A DNA stretch of 47,508 nt from Acholeplasmataceae bacterium (GTDB taxonomy: Bacteria > Bacillota_I > Bacilli_A > Acholeplasmatales > UBA5453): contig JAAYKO010000035.1 of the NCBI GenBank assembly GCA_012522345.1, positions 1-47,508 on the forward strand, read 5' to 3'. The notes below the pieces were generated by a model. The model saw only the letters and a program-made list of their open reading frames with translations, did no database searches and was not told the origin of the DNA. The first letter of the stretch is position 1. Each line of letters opens with the position of its first letter. Below are positions 26,361-36,115 of this stretch, piece by piece. The position numbers and the translations under genes are program-made.

Positions 26361-29300
26361 TTATCTATCTGTTCCCGGCAAATAAACATAAAATGTTTTT
26401 GTCGGGTAAGTAGTTCCGGCAAAGGAAACACTTAAATCATAACTCGCAGTAAATGCTTTTTGTGGTTGTTTAATGACGCGACCACTATTGTCAATATATT
26501 CAGGATCATTTGAAGTTAAAGTAATTCTTGCTCTTGGAAATTCATATTCGAGCCGATAAGCATATTCGACCAATTCATAAAAGTAATCAACATAGCCACC
26601 TTTAATCATCGACTGTGGACAAATCTTACCGCTAAAATCATTGTGGAATTTCACATTTTCTCGCGGTTGATTAGCTGGCAAATTAAAATCTTTTGAGAGG
26701 CTTGCCGCAATTTTAGCTACTCGTTGCCACACTTTGTAAATATCATCACCGTAAGCGACACTGGTCTCAATTCCAATTCCATTCATATTGCCGCCGCCAA
26801 TTCCTTTATCCCAAGTTGTACCTGCAACCCGGGAACCATCACCAGCATGCCAAGCTACCTCATCGAGTGGGATATGTTGATAGATTTCTTTATCATCAAC
26901 AGTAAAATGCCAGGATGCAATTCTAGAATCTTGATTCAAATACTGATTCATTAAATAATTTGCATGCGCTAGGGCGCCCGCGCCCGCGTTAGCATTTCCT
27001 GTCTCATGAACTACAACATACTGAACATTATCTGTATTGTATGCCGGAATACCAACTGGACTTGGTCTTTTTATTCCGGGTCTAACATTATAAAATATTT
27101 CTGGAATCATTTTTGTTCGATTGATATCAAGATCTTGGAATAATAATTTTGAAACACTTTCATAAAAACTAGCTTTATATTGAAATCCTTCGCCATAAAC
27201 GGTCCATTCCAAGAGTTCGGTATAAGTTAGCGTAGAACTAATAATGAAATCAAAAATATCATTAGAATCAAGTGATTCAAAAACCTCAAATGTAAACTCC
27301 TGTTCAACTTCATTATCTTTAAGTAAATAAGCTCTAATCGTAACTACTCCTGGACTTAAAGTTGTTACTTTACCTGTCTCATCGATTGTGGCAATTGTTT
27401 CATCGCTTGATTCAAATTTTACCGCTTCATCTTGAATTGAAATTGGAAAGACAAGCGCTTCAATCATAAAAGTATCACCGACTAAATTATTATTGCTAGT
27501 CTTTGCTGGTTTGAGTTCAATTCCTGGAAGTGAAGTTACAGTAATATTAACTGAATCAACTATTTTCAAATCTCTTTTAGCTCGTAAGGTAATTGTGTAT
27601 TCGCCCGTTCTAAGAGGAGTAACAACACCATCTTTAATTGCTAAACCCAAATGATCGGAAGTTATCCAATTAACGGAATCCATCCCAAGTTCTTTTGGTA
27701 AAACAAAACCTTCTAAAACAAGTGTTTCATCAAGAAATATTTCTGGGACTGCGTTGATAATATAAACTTTAACTGGGTTAATTGGATTATAATTTTCCTC
27801 ACTCACTATTTCCTCGGGATCTTCATAATACCCATCCAAATCAAAATAGGTTAGATTGACAAAGTTATCAGTATCAGGCCCTTCTTCTCCCCAGTAGTTT
27901 AAGTTATAATCAACTTTATGATTAGCTGAGGCAATTACACCTGTTTGATAATTATCAACTTCATTGAATCTAACAATTGAGCGAATTGTCCTTGACCATG
28001 CACCATATTCTAAATCAATATCAAAAGCAACTTCAACATCGCTGATTTTATTCCAAACAACTTCAAAAATTGTTTCTTTATCATATTCGGTATTAGCTCT
28101 GACATAAACCGCTGTTGTAGCACCTTTTATAGTATTACCATTTACAATAATATTGCCTTCTGTAAAGTCAATAATTTCGATTGCTTTTTGATTTTCAAGA
28201 TTAATATTATTTCCTTTTATTAAAAGCTTATTAACGCCTTCAAGCTTAATAAATGAATCGGTTAAGGTTTTACTTGTTGTAACATTATTTATTATTTGTA
28301 CATCTTCTAACGGAACAGAATTATAAATCTTCGCATCATCAACAAAGACAAGCCCATCAACAACAATACCATCAGATTTTAACTCAATTCCTGCAGCTAA
28401 CTTAGCCTTACCGTCACCAGCAATAATAAGCGGTTTTTCAAGGATGATTAATTCATTATATGTTCCCTCAAGTAAAATTATTTTACTATCTTTCACTGCT
28501 TCATCAATGGCATCTTCAATGTTGCCAAAAAGGGTGAGACCATAAATATATTCAATTTCGTTGTAAGTAACTATATCACCTTCTTGAGCGCCTTGAACTA
28601 CAACCATCTCGCGAGTTACATTTATTGTTGTTGTTGCGGTTACTGAAGGTTTGCGTTTAGAGGTTGCTTTAATTGTCGCTGTTCCCACTTGATGAGCAGT
28701 TATTGTTCCATCTTCTGTCACTGTTACAATACTCTCATTAAGCGATTGATAAGTCGCTTCGACACTGCCGTAAGCTGGTCTTGCCGTTACCGAAAGTTCG
28801 GCAGTTTGGTGGACTATCATTCCTTTTGGAGCAACAATTGTTATACTAGTTGGCTCACCAACAACAACTACTCGAACTTCTTTGTAAAAACTTGGCTTTT
28901 CAACCGCAGCAATTCTAATATTTACAACTCCACTTTTTTTAGCTTTAATGACTCCCTCGCTATCGACTTCCGCTATTGTTGAATCATCAGATGTAAAAAT
29001 AACATCAACATTAGATTCATAATCAATCGCTTCTTCTTCAGTTACTTCTAGTCTAATTTCGGACTCAACTGTCATTTCTATTTCAACCATTACTGTTATT
29101 TCTAATGTTAGTTTTATTTCAGGGTAATTTTCTAACGTAATTGTTAATTCTGTTTTGCCAATTTTTAAACCGGTAAGTTTATTTGGCATTGAAAAATCTA
29201 TAATTGTTTGATCTTCAATTTGATAAACAAAATCTTCACTACTCACTATTTCAAGTTCATAGATTTCATTTTTTTCAATTGTAATTGCTCCCTCTGTTGT

Positions 29301-30542
29301 AGTCAATTCAACTACAATTACTTCAATTTCCTGATAAACATCAGGTTTTTCTTTTGCCGCAACCCGAACGTTCAGACTTCCCAAAGCATTAGCTTCAAGA
29401 CTATCTTCTGCTTTAACAGCTACAACTAAGGCATTTGGTGAAGAAATAATAACTGGAACTGTTGAATCATAAACTAATTTAAATGTTTCGCCTAAATTTA
29501 AGACAATTTTTTCGGGAACTGTTATTTGGATTTCTGGAATTACTTTAACATTAACATTTTCTCTTATTTCAGGGAAATCTTTTAAAAAGACAACTAGTTC
29601 ACTTTGACCTGGAGAAAGTCCTCTAATTATACCCTCCTCATCTACTTCTAAAATATTTTCATCAGCAATTTGAAAACCAAACTCTTCATTAGTTCTAATT
29701 GAAAGCGGAAACTCTTCATTTACTTCAATTATTAGTTGATTCTCCTCCACTAAAAGCGAGACAACTTTAACAATTAATTCTTTAACAATGTTTTCATCAT
29801 TTTTCGCAATCACTTTGACTGTTGTTTGGCCATCAAGAAGTGGTGTAATTTTCCCATTAGAATCAATTGTTAAAACACTCTCATCTAAAACCTCAAATAA
29901 GACTCCACCTCTAATGTTAGCCTCAATTTCAAGTAAAAACTCTTCGCCTTTAATTAAAACTAACGGTTCTTCAACATCAACGATAAAAGCAGCTTCTAAT
30001 ATTACTTCTATGTATTGAAAAACAAGGGGATCAGTTTTGGATTTTAGCGTAATCAATGTAGTTCCCGCCTTCAAACCAAAAACATTGCCTTCTTGATCAA
30101 TAGAAATTAGAGTTTCATCTTCAATTTCAAAAGTTAACCCCTCAAGATCGTTTGTTTGATATTGCAGTTTAACAGTTTGACCGACATATAACTCAAGCGT
30201 CGCTTCAGCTTCAATCGTAATAACAACTTCAGGTTCAACAACGTTCACTGTTAGTGTTTTTTTAACTTTAGGATTGCTCTCTAAATGTAATTCAACGACA
30301 GCAGTCCCCACTGCCAAGCCTTCAACAAGACCAGTCCCGCTAACTGTTAAAACTTCTTCATTTAATGTCGTAAAAATGACTTTTTCAGCATCAGCTACTG
30401 TATACTCAATTTGCTCTTTAGCACCAACTTCAACTGTTAGCTCTGTTGTCGCAAGTTCGATAGTTGCCTTTTCCTTATCGTTACAGCCAACTAAGAAAAG
30501 CGCCATCGTAAAAAGAACAATTAGTCTTAATTTTCTTTTCAT
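26361..30542 (-). CDS. Giant lipoprotein N-acetylmuramoyl-L-alanine amidase (Amidase_2) with Big2 and beta-helix modules
   Basis: A 1,393-residue lipoprotein with lipobox LVGC (Cys20). About seven Big2-type Ig-like repeats (roughly 25-640, each with a 'VDSEGVIKAKKSGVVNIRI'-like strand) are followed by a right-handed beta-helix-like section (about 660-905) and two further Big2-like repeats. The Amidase_2 domain spans about 1170-1330. His1179 (HETG), His1300 and Cys1308 match the three zinc ligands of T7 lysozyme (His17, His122, Cys130), and Lys1306 matches its catalytic Lys128. The enzyme should cut the MurNAc-L-Ala bond of peptidoglycan at the cell surface. It is last in the operon that begins with anmK. 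The long repeat region may reach or bind the substrate. Confidence 0.92.
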   Translation of the reverse strand: MKRKLRLIVLFTMALFLVGCNDKEKATIELATTELTVEVGAKEQIEYTVADAEKVIFTTLNEEVLTVSGTGLVEGLAVGTAVVELHLESNPKVKKTLTVNVVEPEVVITIEAEATLELYVGQTVKLQYQTNDLEGLTFEIEDETLISIDQEGNVFGLKAGTTLITLKSKTDPLVFQYIEVILEAAFIVDVEEPLVLIKGEEFLLEIEANIRGGVLFEVLDESVLTIDSNGKITPLLDGQTTVKVIAKNDENIVKELIVKVVSLLVEENQLIIEVNEEFPLSIRTNEEFGFQIADENILEVDEEGIIRGLSPGQSELVVFLKDFPEIRENVNVKVIPEIQITVPEKIVLNLGETFKLVYDSTVPVIISSPNALVVAVKAEDSLEANALGSLNVRVAAKEKPDVYQEIEVIVVELTTTEGAITIEKNEIYELEIVSSEDFVYQIEDQTIIDFSMPNKLTGLKIGKTELTITLENYPEIKLTLEITVMVEIEMTVESEIRLEVTEEEAIDYESNVDVIFTSDDSTIAEVDSEGVIKAKKSGVVNIRIAAVEKPSFYKEVRVVVVGEPTSITIVAPKGMIVHQTAELSVTARPAYGSVEATYQSLNESIVTVTEDGTITAHQVGTATIKATSKRKPSVTATTTINVTREMVVVQGAQEGDIVTYNEIEYIYGLTLFGNIEDAIDEAVKDSKIILLEGTYNELIILEKPLIIAGDGKAKLAAGIELKSDGIVVDGLVFVDDAKIYNSVPLEDVQIINNVTTSKTLTDSFIKLEGVNKLLIKGNNINLENQKAIEIIDFTEGNIIVNGNTIKGATTAVYVRANTEYDKETIFEVVWNKISDVEVAFDIDLEYGAWSRTIRSIVRFNEVDNYQTGVIASANHKVDYNLNYWGEEGPDTDNFVNLTYFDLDGYYEDPEEIVSEENYNPINPVKVYIINAVPEIFLDETLVLEGFVLPKELGMDSVNWITSDHLGLAIKDGVVTPLRTGEYTITLRAKRDLKIVDSVNITVTSLPGIELKPAKTSNNNLVGDTFMIEALVFPISIQDEAVKFESSDETIATIDETGKVTTLSPGVVTIRAYLLKDNEVEQEFTFEVFESLDSNDIFDFIISSTLTYTELLEWTVYGEGFQYKASFYESVSKLLFQDLDINRTKMIPEIFYNVRPGIKRPSPVGIPAYNTDNVQYVVVHETGNANAGAGALAHANYLMNQYLNQDSRIASWHFTVDDKEIYQHIPLDEVAWHAGDGSRVAGTTWDKGIGGGNMNGIGIETSVAYGDDIYKVWQRVAKIAASLSKDFNLPANQPRENVKFHNDFSGKICPQSMIKGGYVDYFYELVEYAYRLEYEFPRARITLTSNDPEYIDNSGRVIKQPQKAFTASYDLSVSFAGTTYPTKTFYVYLPGTDR

Positions 30543-30545
30543 CTT

Positions 30546-32147
30546 CTATTCTCCTTCTGCTTTTTGTTGATTCGCTTTTTGGCCATAATTTTTCATCCCC
30601 TCAATTAATTTAAGCATTCCGTTTGAGTAAAAAGATACTCTCATTGTCGGAGTGTAAGCTGATTGCTTAAACTCTTCGTGATTACCAAAAGCTTTTATTT
30701 GAATTTCATATTCACCTAAATCTAAATCTAAAAATAGGCTAGGTGTTTTTGTCGTAATTTTTTGTTTTCCATCAATTAACACTTGGTAGTATTCGGCATT
30801 TTCTACCGATTCAAAAACGAGATTTCCTTCATCTGTAAAAAAGATATTTTCAGGGATACTTAAAACTGGTCTAAGATCAGGAAATGCAACTGGCGGCAAC
30901 GGTTCTTCTAACTCGCCAACCGCTAAAAATATCGCATTAGCATTTTCTCTTAAACTGCCATCTGAAGGGCTATTTACAATATCATATTCTTCAGTCTGTT
31001 CATTAAAGATGGCCATTGTCGATGAGCCACCTCCATCAATGTTTATTGCATAATCAGCCCCGAAATAAGCCATTATTTCACCAAGTTCAGAAAGATTAAC
31101 ACCTTCCATCCCTAAAGGTTTTTGGCGGCCATCAACTGTTACAAAGAAAACTGTTCCATCTTTTTTTATTCCAATTGATGAACAAGGTTTTTTAGTACGA
31201 TGATAAGATGGTTCGCTTAAAAAGGTTGTTTGAGGCTCTCCATCTACTACGACATAATCGAAGCCCCCAACAGCAAATCTAACATCGGCGAATTCTCCAC
31301 CTAAAACATTTTGAATAACTACTGTATCTGTCTCTGTAATTAAACCTTCTTCAAAGATACTTTCTCCCACTAAAACAAAACCATTATTTGGGATTGCAGC
31401 ATCACCTGTCGTAATAAAATCAAGTTTCCCTTTAGCAAAATAGCGGCTTCCTGAACCATCACTTTTTACATCAATTCCGCTGAAAACCATTTTTTTACCA
31501 CCACTAGTTACATCCTTTTTATATTCGCCAAAATATGCAATAACCTCATTTTCATTACGTGGTGCCCGGTTAAAAGCCGATACTTTTATTTGGTTTAGTT
31601 TTAAGGCACCATCTTCATCGTAGACTAAAACTTCATAACCAGTAAATGTCGGTTTTCCATGAACTACCTCGCCATTAGACTTAAAACCAATTAATGTTCT
31701 AGCATGAGTAGTTCCCGGAAAAACAACCTCATAGTCTCTAACGTGAGCCATTACTGATGTTCCAGTAGAACCAATGTGAAAAAAATCACCATTAATTCCT
31801 GAAATAATTTGAACTGCTCCACTATAACGTAAATTAGTGTTATAAATTTGGCCTCTTAGATTTCCGCGTTCTAAACCATGATTTTGATTGTTGTCGCCGA
31901 CAATAACTCTAACATTTTTGTTAACCTTGAGGTTGGCACCTGTGTAATTAATAATATTCGGAGAACGAACACCGTTATATTCAATTTCGCCAATTATTTT
32001 TGTATGCCTAACTCCTCGGATAAATTTGGTTTCTGTAGATGTCGCATTAATTTTAAACACCGCCCTACTATATACATTAGTTGGAATAATAAAAAGCGTT
32101 CCAACAATTCCCAAGAAAATTATTCGTTTTATCGCTCTTTTAAGCAT
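30546..32147 (-). CDS. Secreted NAGPA-type phosphodiester glycosidase, copy 2
   Basis: A 533-residue secreted protein: signal peptide or anchor (about 1-30), then the NAGPA domain (PF09992; about 60-390) with the hallmark YAINIDGGGSSTMA, and a C-terminal fibronectin-like module containing VENAEYYQVLIDGKQKI. Relatives of the domain remove alpha-GlcNAc from phosphodiesters; in bacteria the substrates may be teichoic-acid or glycan phosphodiesters. The ATG at 32145-32147 was chosen because GAGGTG precedes it and it aligns with the start of the paralogue (MLKR...); a GTG nine codons upstream is possible. It has no C-terminal anchor, so release or N-terminal retention is unclear. Confidence 0.87.
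   Translation of the reverse strand: MLKRAIKRIIFLGIVGTLFIIPTNVYSRAVFKINATSTETKFIRGVRHTKIIGEIEYNGVRSPNIINYTGANLKVNKNVRVIVGDNNQNHGLERGNLRGQIYNTNLRYSGAVQIISGINGDFFHIGSTGTSVMAHVRDYEVVFPGTTHARTLIGFKSNGEVVHGKPTFTGYEVLVYDEDGALKLNQIKVSAFNRAPRNENEVIAYFGEYKKDVTSGGKKMVFSGIDVKSDGSGSRYFAKGKLDFITTGDAAIPNNGFVLVGESIFEEGLITETDTVVIQNVLGGEFADVRFAVGGFDYVVVDGEPQTTFLSEPSYHRTKKPCSSIGIKKDGTVFFVTVDGRQKPLGMEGVNLSELGEIMAYFGADYAINIDGGGSSTMAIFNEQTEEYDIVNSPSDGSLRENANAIFLAVGELEEPLPPVAFPDLRPVLSIPENIFFTDEGNLVFESVENAEYYQVLIDGKQKITTKTPSLFLDLDLGEYEIQIKAFGNHEEFKQSAYTPTMRVSFYSNGMLKLIEGMKNYGQKANQQKAEGE
31291..31527 (-). repeat. Near-identical segment shared with the tandem NAGPA paralogue (copy at 32945-33181)
   Basis: By eye these 237 bases differ from 32945-33181 at about nine positions, including at silent sites, whereas flanking parts of the two genes differ far more. 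The pattern suggests recent gene conversion. Confidence 0.7.
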
Positions 32148-32202
32148 CTTAAACACCTCTTTTAACTTCGACACTAACTTAATAAAATCTAAAAAATTGT
32201 TT

Positions 32203-33801
32203 CTAGTTTTCAGTTAATTGTTTATTCGCATTTTTTCCGTACTGTTTCATTCCTTCAATTAATTTCAGCATTCCACTTGAATAAAAAGAAATATTTATTG
32301 CTGAAGTATAAGCCGATTGCCTAAACTCTTCATGATTGCCGAAAGCTTTCACTTGGACTTCATATTCACCTAAATCTAAATCTAGAGCCACATTAGGCAA
32401 TTCACTAGTAATCTTTTTCTTGCCATCAATTAATATTTGGTAATATAACGCATTTTCAACAGGCTCAAAAACAAGATTTCCTTCAGCAGTAAAATAGATA
32501 TTTTCTGGCATACTTAAAACCGGTCTAAGATCAGGAAACGCAACTGGCGGTAATGGCTCTTCTAATTCGCCAACAACAAAGAACATCCCATTCGCATTTG
32601 AACGTAAATTACCATCTGAGGGAGAATTAAGAATATCATAATTATCGGTTTCTTCATTATAAAGAGCGATAGTTGATGAACCTCCTCCATCAACATTTAC
32701 CGCAACATCTGCGCCAAAATAAGCCATTATCTCTCCAAGTTCCATTAAGCTTACGCCTTCCATTCCAAGTGGTTTTTGTCTGCCATCAACTACAACAAAA
32801 AATATCGTGCCATCGTTTTTAACACCAATAGCAGTTCTAGGAGCTCTTGTTCGATAAAATGCTTCATCAGTAAAGAAACTTGTCTGCGGTTCACCATCAA
32901 TAACTAAATAATCATAGCCACCCATTGCATAGCGAATATCGGCAAATTCTCCACCTAAAACATTTTGAATAACTACTGTATCAGTCTCTGTAATTAAACC
33001 TTCTTCAAAGATACTTTCTCCCACTAAAACAAAACCATTATTTGGGATTGCAGCATCGCCTGTCGTAATGAAATCAAGTTTCCCTTTGGCAAAATAGCGG
33101 CTTCCAGAACCATCACTTTTCACATCAATTCCGGTAAAAACCATTTTTTTACCACTACTAGTTACATCCTTTTTATATTCGTTAAAATAAGCGATAACTT
33201 CATTCTCATTTCGTGGTGCCCGGTTAAAAGCCGGCACTTTAATCTGTTTTAGTTTTAAGGCGCCATCTTCATCATAGACTAAAACTTCATAACCAGTAAA
33301 TATTGGTTTTCCATGAACTACATCGCCATTAGGTTTAAAGCCAACTAAAGTTCTCGCATAAGTAGTTCCCGGAAATATAACTTCATAATCTCTAACGTGA
33401 GCCGTTACCGAAGTTCCAGTAGTATTAATGTGAAAGAAATCCCCATTGACTCCTGAAATAATCTTTATTGCACCACCGTAGCGTAAATTGGTACTATAAA
33501 TTTGACCCCTGAGATTGTCTCGCCCTAAACCGTGTTCTTGATAAGAGTCACCGACAACAACTTTAACATTTTTATTAACTTTAACGTTAGCTCCCGTATA
33601 ATTAATAATTTGAGGTGAGCGAACACCATTATATTCGATTTCTCCTTTAATAACGGTATGTCTAACTCCGCGGACAAACTTCGTTTCTGTTGATGTAGCA
33701 ATTATTTTAAAAGCTGCCTGACTAGAGATCTTAGTCGGTAAAAACAACGCCACAACAACAATAAACAAGAAGATGAATCGTTTTGTCAATCGTTTAAGCA
33801 T
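32203..33801 (-). CDS. Secreted NAGPA-type phosphodiester glycosidase, copy 1
   Basis: A 532-residue tandem paralogue of the next gene, with the same architecture: signal peptide (about 1-28, KRFIFLFIVVVALFLPTKIS), NAGPA domain with VAVNVDGGGSSTIA, and a C-terminal Ig/fibronectin-like module with VENALYYQILIDGKKKI. The DGGGSST motif is intact, so both copies are probably active. Its start overlaps the Big2 lipoprotein gene by eight bases. Sequence differences are concentrated in the N-terminal third and around the region after residue 320, which may reflect different substrates. Confidence 0.88.
   Translation of the reverse strand: MLKRLTKRFIFLFIVVVALFLPTKISSQAAFKIIATSTETKFVRGVRHTVIKGEIEYNGVRSPQIINYTGANVKVNKNVKVVVGDSYQEHGLGRDNLRGQIYSTNLRYGGAIKIISGVNGDFFHINTTGTSVTAHVRDYEVIFPGTTYARTLVGFKPNGDVVHGKPIFTGYEVLVYDEDGALKLKQIKVPAFNRAPRNENEVIAYFNEYKKDVTSSGKKMVFTGIDVKSDGSGSRYFAKGKLDFITTGDAAIPNNGFVLVGESIFEEGLITETDTVVIQNVLGGEFADIRYAMGGYDYLVIDGEPQTSFFTDEAFYRTRAPRTAIGVKNDGTIFFVVVDGRQKPLGMEGVSLMELGEIMAYFGADVAVNVDGGGSSTIALYNEETDNYDILNSPSDGNLRSNANGMFFVVGELEEPLPPVAFPDLRPVLSMPENIYFTAEGNLVFEPVENALYYQILIDGKKKITSELPNVALDLDLGEYEVQVKAFGNHEEFRQSAYTSAINISFYSSGMLKLIEGMKQYGKNANKQLTEN
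32945..33181 (-). repeat. Partner segment of the near-identical NAGPA block
   Basis: Counterpart of 31291-31527, with about nine differences in 237 bases. It encodes the stretch around GKLDFITTGDAAIPNNGF and the following VLVGESIFEEGLITET. Confidence 0.7.
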
Positions 33802-35092
33802 CGTTAGGAACCTCCACTACAGTAGAATCGATATCAATATATTCAACTAAAACTGGATATCTAACTTCATCAATTACAATTTCAAAATTGATTGTTTCAA
33901 TTAAATTATTTGCAATTGTTAAACTAAAATTAATTACCATCGCATCATCATTAAATAGATCAGCAAATGGTTGAAGAAGATTATTATAATTGAGTTTTAA
34001 AAGATGTTTTTCATTTTCTTCATCAAAAGTAAATTGCTGGAAACTAAAACCTTCAGTTAAAATGAATCCTGCTAAAAGCTCGTCTGCAACTTCTTCTTTA
34101 ACGAAACCTTGTTCGGTTTTGTAATAACGGTATTGAATTCCACTTTCAAAAACGAAATACTCTTCAATATGACCAGCTAAAAACTGAGTTTTATAATTAT
34201 CAAAAGCAATTACTATATTGTATTCATGAATATCAGTTTCAGCAACTTCATTGACTTGCATTTTTAAAGTATAATTTTTAAGTTTATTTGTCAGTTCAAT
34301 CGCTTGATTAAATTCAAAATCAGTTTCATCACCGACATAAACAGCAATTGTTTTTTTAACTTGACTATCAATCATTGAAGTTAAGGTGATATTAGCAACA
34401 CCAAGCCCATGAGCCTTTATTTCACCTTGATTATCAACTGTGACTATTTCATTATCGCTCGAGTTAAACCTTAATCCTAAAAAATCGTTAGTAGTATAAA
34501 CTAATTGTTGGGTTTCACCTTTTTGAATCGCAATTTCATCTTTAGTTTCAATAACTACATTTTCAACAACTGTAACCGTAACATTATAAACTAGATTTTC
34601 ATCAGTTTTTGATTTAATTACTATATTTGTTTCGCCTTCCTTAATTGCTGTAACTAAACCAACCAAATCTACTGTTGCAATACTTTCATCTAATGATTCA
34701 AAAATTAAGCCCTGAGGATCAGTCGTAGTTACTTCAATAGTTTGGCTACCCTCTTTTTTAAGTGTTAAGCTCTCTGTCTCCAAAGTAATTGAAATCGGCA
34801 CACCTTCAACTTCTAATGAAAACAACCATCCCTTTGAGCCCTTTTTAACCTCAACAATTGTCTTTCCTGGACCAATTGCTTGAATTATGCCATCATCACT
34901 AACTGTCGCAATAGTTAAATCTTCAATTTCAAAGGTAACTTCATCATAAGTTAAACCGATAAGTTCAATAGTATAGGTTTCACCAACACTAATAACTGTT
35001 TTGTTGTCTTTTAAGCCTTGATTTGTCTGCTCACAGCCAGCAAGAAATAAACTTATGACAACAAGAAAAAACAAACTAAATAATCTTTTCAT
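33794..35092 (-). CDS. Lipoprotein with three Big2 domains and a unique C-terminal domain
   Basis: A 432-residue lipoprotein: lipobox LAGC (Cys19), then three Big2-type Ig-like modules (about 28-97, 98-178, 179-252) with the usual 'ESIATVDLVGLVTAIKEGETNIVIKS' pattern. A C-terminal domain of about 175 residues (255-432) matches no family I recognise; it is rich in beta-type sequence such as EYFVFESGIQYRYYKTEQ. No catalytic motif was seen. It lies between the AmiE-like hydrolase gene (adjacent) and the first NAGPA gene (8-base overlap). A wall- or glycan-binding role is inference. Confidence 0.78.
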   Translation of the reverse strand: MKRLFSLFFLVVISLFLAGCEQTNQGLKDNKTVISVGETYTIELIGLTYDEVTFEIEDLTIATVSDDGIIQAIGPGKTIVEVKKGSKGWLFSLEVEGVPISITLETESLTLKKEGSQTIEVTTTDPQGLIFESLDESIATVDLVGLVTAIKEGETNIVIKSKTDENLVYNVTVTVVENVVIETKDEIAIQKGETQQLVYTTNDFLGLRFNSSDNEIVTVDNQGEIKAHGLGVANITLTSMIDSQVKKTIAVYVGDETDFEFNQAIELTNKLKNYTLKMQVNEVAETDIHEYNIVIAFDNYKTQFLAGHIEEYFVFESGIQYRYYKTEQGFVKEEVADELLAGFILTEGFSFQQFTFDEENEKHLLKLNYNNLLQPFADLFNDDAMVINFSLTIANNLIETINFEIVIDEVRYPVLVEYIDIDSTVVEVPNDA

Positions 35093-36115
35093 CTATAGTT
35101 TCACCTCACTATAATATTTTGTTAAAAGTTCTCTAATTTTTACCTGATATGGGAATATTTTATTGAGTTCTCTTTTGGGATGCACTGCATTGGTTAAAAG
35201 AACATAGCCAAATTTTAAGTTGCGATCAATCCACATATTACAACCTGTAAAACCTGTATGAGTTATTATTTGGTCATAATCAGCAACAGGCTTATCCCAG
35301 CCATAACTGCGATTAGTAAGACCATACCGACCTTCAGCAACAATTCTTGAAATAAATAATTCATTTAAAGTCGTTTTTGATAAGACAAAATCTTCCTTTA
35401 AAATACTTTGAATGAACTTAGCGATATCTTTTGCTGTTGAAAAAAGTCCAGCATGACCAGAAAGTCCCTGCATCGCAAAAGATTTTTCATCATGAACTAA
35501 ACCTTTCAAATAGCCATGATAAACTTCATCTTCTCGCAGTTCTGTCGGAGCAGTCCGGTTTTTATTTGGCCGATAACTTGTATCGTTCATCCCTAATTTA
35601 GCAAAGATAACTCGATCAGCTACCTGGTTTATTGGCGTTCCAAATAGTTTTTCTACAATTAAACCTAACAAGATATAACCAATATCAGAGTAAATAACTT
35701 TACTCCCTTTTTCGTAAACTATTTCTGCACTATAAGCCGCTTTTAAAACATCTTCTTTCGTCTTTAAAGTATAAGCTCTTTTAATATCTGCAGGAATCCC
35801 CGAGCTATGAATTAAAAGATCTGAAATAGTAATCTCTTGATGTTTAAAGTCCGGCAAAATATCACTAACTTTTGTAGCGAGTGAGAGTTTGCCTTTTTCG
35901 ATTAAATGGAAAACTAAAGTTGTAGTTGAAATCACTTTAGTTAAAGATGCGACATCATAAATTTCAGTGCCATCACATTCAATAAGCGGATCATATGACT
36001 TATAGCCAACATGACCACATACTATTTTGTTTTTTTCGACGATACAAAATTGTCCGCCTGGGAAAGCCTTGTTAGAAACTCCCTCTTTTAATAATTCTAT
36101 TATTTGTGTTTTCAT
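35093..36115 (-). CDS. Cytosolic serine hydrolase of the class C beta-lactamase fold, AmiE (YbbE)-like
   Basis: A 340-residue enzyme of the beta-lactamase/penicillin-binding fold. The nucleophile motif is Ser57-Leu-Thr-Lys60, the second motif is Tyr142-Ser-Asp144 in place of Y-x-N, and a late HTGFTG (about residue 275) stands for the KTG box. No signal peptide, so it should act in the cytoplasm. In Bacillus subtilis a protein of this family, AmiE (YbbE), sits in the murQRP-amiE-nagZ-namZ cluster and removes stem peptides from MurNAc; the same role is likely here. It overlaps the upstream glycosidase gene by four bases (ATGA). D-Ala-D-Ala carboxypeptidase or esterase activity is the alternative. 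Confidence 0.82.
   Translation of the reverse strand: MKTQIIELLKEGVSNKAFPGGQFCIVEKNKIVCGHVGYKSYDPLIECDGTEIYDVASLTKVISTTTLVFHLIEKGKLSLATKVSDILPDFKHQEITISDLLIHSSGIPADIKRAYTLKTKEDVLKAAYSAEIVYEKGSKVIYSDIGYILLGLIVEKLFGTPINQVADRVIFAKLGMNDTSYRPNKNRTAPTELREDEVYHGYLKGLVHDEKSFAMQGLSGHAGLFSTAKDIAKFIQSILKEDFVLSKTTLNELFISRIVAEGRYGLTNRSYGWDKPVADYDQIITHTGFTGCNMWIDRNLKFGYVLLTNAVHPKRELNKIFPYQVKIRELLTKYYSEVKL

Noticed and set aside
29208-30570. Several open frames on the plus strand opposite the amidase and elsewhere
   Set aside because: They are low-complexity mirror images of coding sequence in AT-rich DNA, lack ribosome sites and family signatures, and lie fully inside well-supported genes.
35093-36115. 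Calling the serine hydrolase a beta-lactamase resistance enzyme
   Set aside because: It has no signal peptide, its second motif is YSD rather than YxN, and its cluster matches amiE (ybbE) of Bacillus.
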